This document shows, one piece after another, positions 62,807 to 64,000 of a DNA stretch of 64,000 nucleotides. A program made the translations under genes and the position numbers. The notes under the pieces were generated by a model, which saw only the letters and a program-made list of their open reading frames with translations, did no database searches and had not been told where the DNA came from. The DNA comes from Ardenticatenaceae bacterium (GTDB lineage: Bacteria > Chloroflexota > Anaerolineae > Promineifilales > Promineifilaceae): contig JASJCR010000009.1 in the NCBI GenBank assembly GCA_030065875.1, forward strand, positions 62,001-126,000, in the 5' to 3' direction. Each line of letters starts with the position of its first letter. Position 1 is the first letter of the stretch.

Positions 62807-64000
62807 TTATTTTTTATTGTCAAGAATCCTGACGGGAACAGGCCGATCTTCGCCGGGAAGCCACTCCAACAGCTCCGGGATGGCTTGCTGAAAATCCGGC
62901 CGATCGGGAATCAAGCGCAGAAAAACTAGCTGGGCGTCATCGCGGGTGAGGCGATCCAATTCATTAAAGGAAGGAAGCCAGGACCCCGTATTGACGTACC
63001 ACTGGCGAAACGGTAGTTTTTGATCAGGCACCGATAATTCTTCAATTGCGGCCTGATGATCGTGACCAAAAATGTGAAATTGTACTCCACTATATTGGCC
63101 TCGATACTCCCGATTTAAAATATAGCGAATGCGTTTTGAGACGCCTTGGAGATCGACGTAGTGATGCGCTGTTTCTGCCTGATTGGTCAGCAGCAGGCGC
63201 AATATACTGATCCCTCCCCAAACAACGAGCAGTCCCAGCCCTACTAAATAATCACCGATGAAAAACTCACGCAGACCCCAAATCAAAAAGACAAGGGCCA
63301 AAAACCTGGAGAGGAACTGTGACACAACGGAGGTCATCGCTCGGCGATTGCGGCCGGCCGCTTTATGCTGAGCCCAAACTTTTAACTCTTCCAGCAGATG
63401 GATTTGCCCCTCACCCAATTTTGACCCACGCTCTTTATATCTCTCTCTCGACGGGTTATCCACCATGCCGATTTGGCTGATACTTCTGACCCTCTGTTTT
63501 TGAGTTCCTGTTTCTGATCTTTTGTCGTTTGTCTTTTTACTGCCCCTTCGTAGCTTCCCTCGCTTGCGCAAAATTTGGCTGATCGCCTGACTGATTTCCC
63601 GCGGCTGTTTTAACACCATGCGCACCACATCTCCTAACTCCTGGTTGATGACCCAGTTGATGTAGCGGCTTAACGGCCGTAAATTGTCGGCAAACGGGTG
63701 GAGCTGCTCCACCTGATTAAAGAAGTAGCGCACAAAAAAGGACCCGCCGGGAAGCTCGATGAGATGAGGCTTTTCCTCCAGGATCGGATTAACAAAATCT
63801 GTAAAGGCGTTGTCCGGATCGTACTGGTTGCCGTGCTCGACAAAAAATAGGGGTGGTTCATAGGCAAACCAGGTTGGAAATTCAACCCGTTCACGAAAAT
63901 CCGGTGGTAGAAGTTCCGGATGACCGTTCATGGGCAGTGGAGAATCCGGCAAAAAGCCGCGATTGGCTTTGCGGTACCACAAATGGTATTGGTGGGCGAT
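62807..64000 (-). CDS. metallophosphoesterase-like protein, N-terminus outside the window
   Basis: The frame is open to the window end (reading IAHQYHLWYRKANRGF at the edge), so the gene is truncated by the window and its start is not seen. Visible parts: FFVEHGNQYDPDNAF (GNHD-like motif), a basic Arg/Lys-rich linker near KRGKLRRGSKK, two hydrophobic segments (FLALVFLIWGLREFF and YLVGLGLLVVWGGISILRLLL), then IFGHDHQAAIEELS (GHDH metal motif) and YVNTGSWLPSF. The inserted membrane hairpin is unusual. Substrate unknown. Confidence 0.75.
   Translation of the reverse strand: MAHQYHLWYRKANRGFLPDSPLPMNGHPELLPPDFRERVEFPTWFAYEPPLFFVEHGNQYDPDNAFTDFVNPILEEKPHLIELPGGSFFVRYFFNQVEQLHPFADNLRPLSRYINWVINQELGDVVRMVLKQPREISQAISQILRKRGKLRRGSKKTNDKRSETGTQKQRVRSISQIGMVDNPSRERYKERGSKLGEGQIHLLEELKVWAQHKAAGRNRRAMTSVVSQFLSRFLALVFLIWGLREFFIGDYLVGLGLLVVWGGISILRLLLTNQAETAHHYVDLQGVSKRIRYILNREYRGQYSGVQFHIFGHDHQAAIEELSVPDQKLPFRQWYVNTGSWLPSFNELDRLTRDDAQLVFLRLIPDRPDFQQAIPELLEWLPGEDRPVPVRILDNKK

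Overview
The window looks like a chromosomal piece of an uncultured or little-studied Chloroflexota bacterium (Anaerolineae or Ardenticatenia type). This is inferred from gene content and style: lipoproteins and secreted proteins with Pro/Thr-rich linkers, an unusually long SecA, a corrinoid methyl-transfer cluster, and intergenic DNA full of short palindromes. No rRNA or tRNA gene was seen, so the taxonomy is not proven.

Layout. 1-3.5 kb: two convergent alpha/beta hydrolases and an NTF2/SnoaL-like protein. 3.73-5.01 kb: a complete IS4-type insertion sequence with perfect 10-bp target duplications. 5.0-7.7 kb: a glycerate 2-kinase and an orphan solute-binding lipoprotein. 7.9-25.1 kb: the central block, a co-directional methyl-group catabolism cluster. 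It holds a GntR regulator, an MttB-superfamily methyltransferase, a GcvT-like aminomethyltransferase, a monomeric sarcosine oxidase-like flavoprotein, a dimethylglycine/sarcosine dehydrogenase-GcvT fusion, a small PF13769-type protein, a RACo-like corrinoid activase, a corrinoid protein, a BHMT-like homocysteine methyltransferase, MetV, MetF, an AcsE/MetH-like methyl-THF methyltransferase and formate-THF ligase. The best reading is stepwise demethylation of a quaternary amine, probably glycine betaine. One branch moves methyl groups through the corrinoid protein to THF, MetF oxidises methyl-THF, the flavoenzymes strip the remaining N-methyl groups onto THF, and Fhs recovers ATP and formate or feeds biosynthesis.

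25.6-41.7 kb: housekeeping and signalling genes: a PPC-like lipoprotein, deoxynucleoside kinase, M32 carboxypeptidase with a NarL-type two-component pair, a LON-domain protein, a LiaF-like membrane protein, a DDAH-like hydrolase, a class I aminotransferase, a GT39-like mannosyltransferase, an M20 peptidase, HflX, and a NYN-OST-HTH RNA-binding protein. 42.3-45.7 kb: a large secreted GH5-like enzyme with PT-repeat linkers. 46.0-64.0 kb: a kinase-M23-aminotransferase III fusion, a CE7 acetyl esterase, a P-loop ATPase, DinB and HolB, an M29 aminopeptidase, MutM, adenosine deaminase, SecA, PRPP synthetase and a metallophosphoesterase cut by the window edge.

The most unusual signal is in the methyl cluster. 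Five enzymes carry arginine-rich tails or heads built from mixed Arg codons, while the corrinoid protein they presumably all visit has a strongly acidic N-terminal leader (about half Asp/Glu). This suggests an electrostatic docking code or metabolon. The longer gaps in the first half of the cluster also contain arrays of small hairpins whose 5-bp stems vary in sequence but stay paired.
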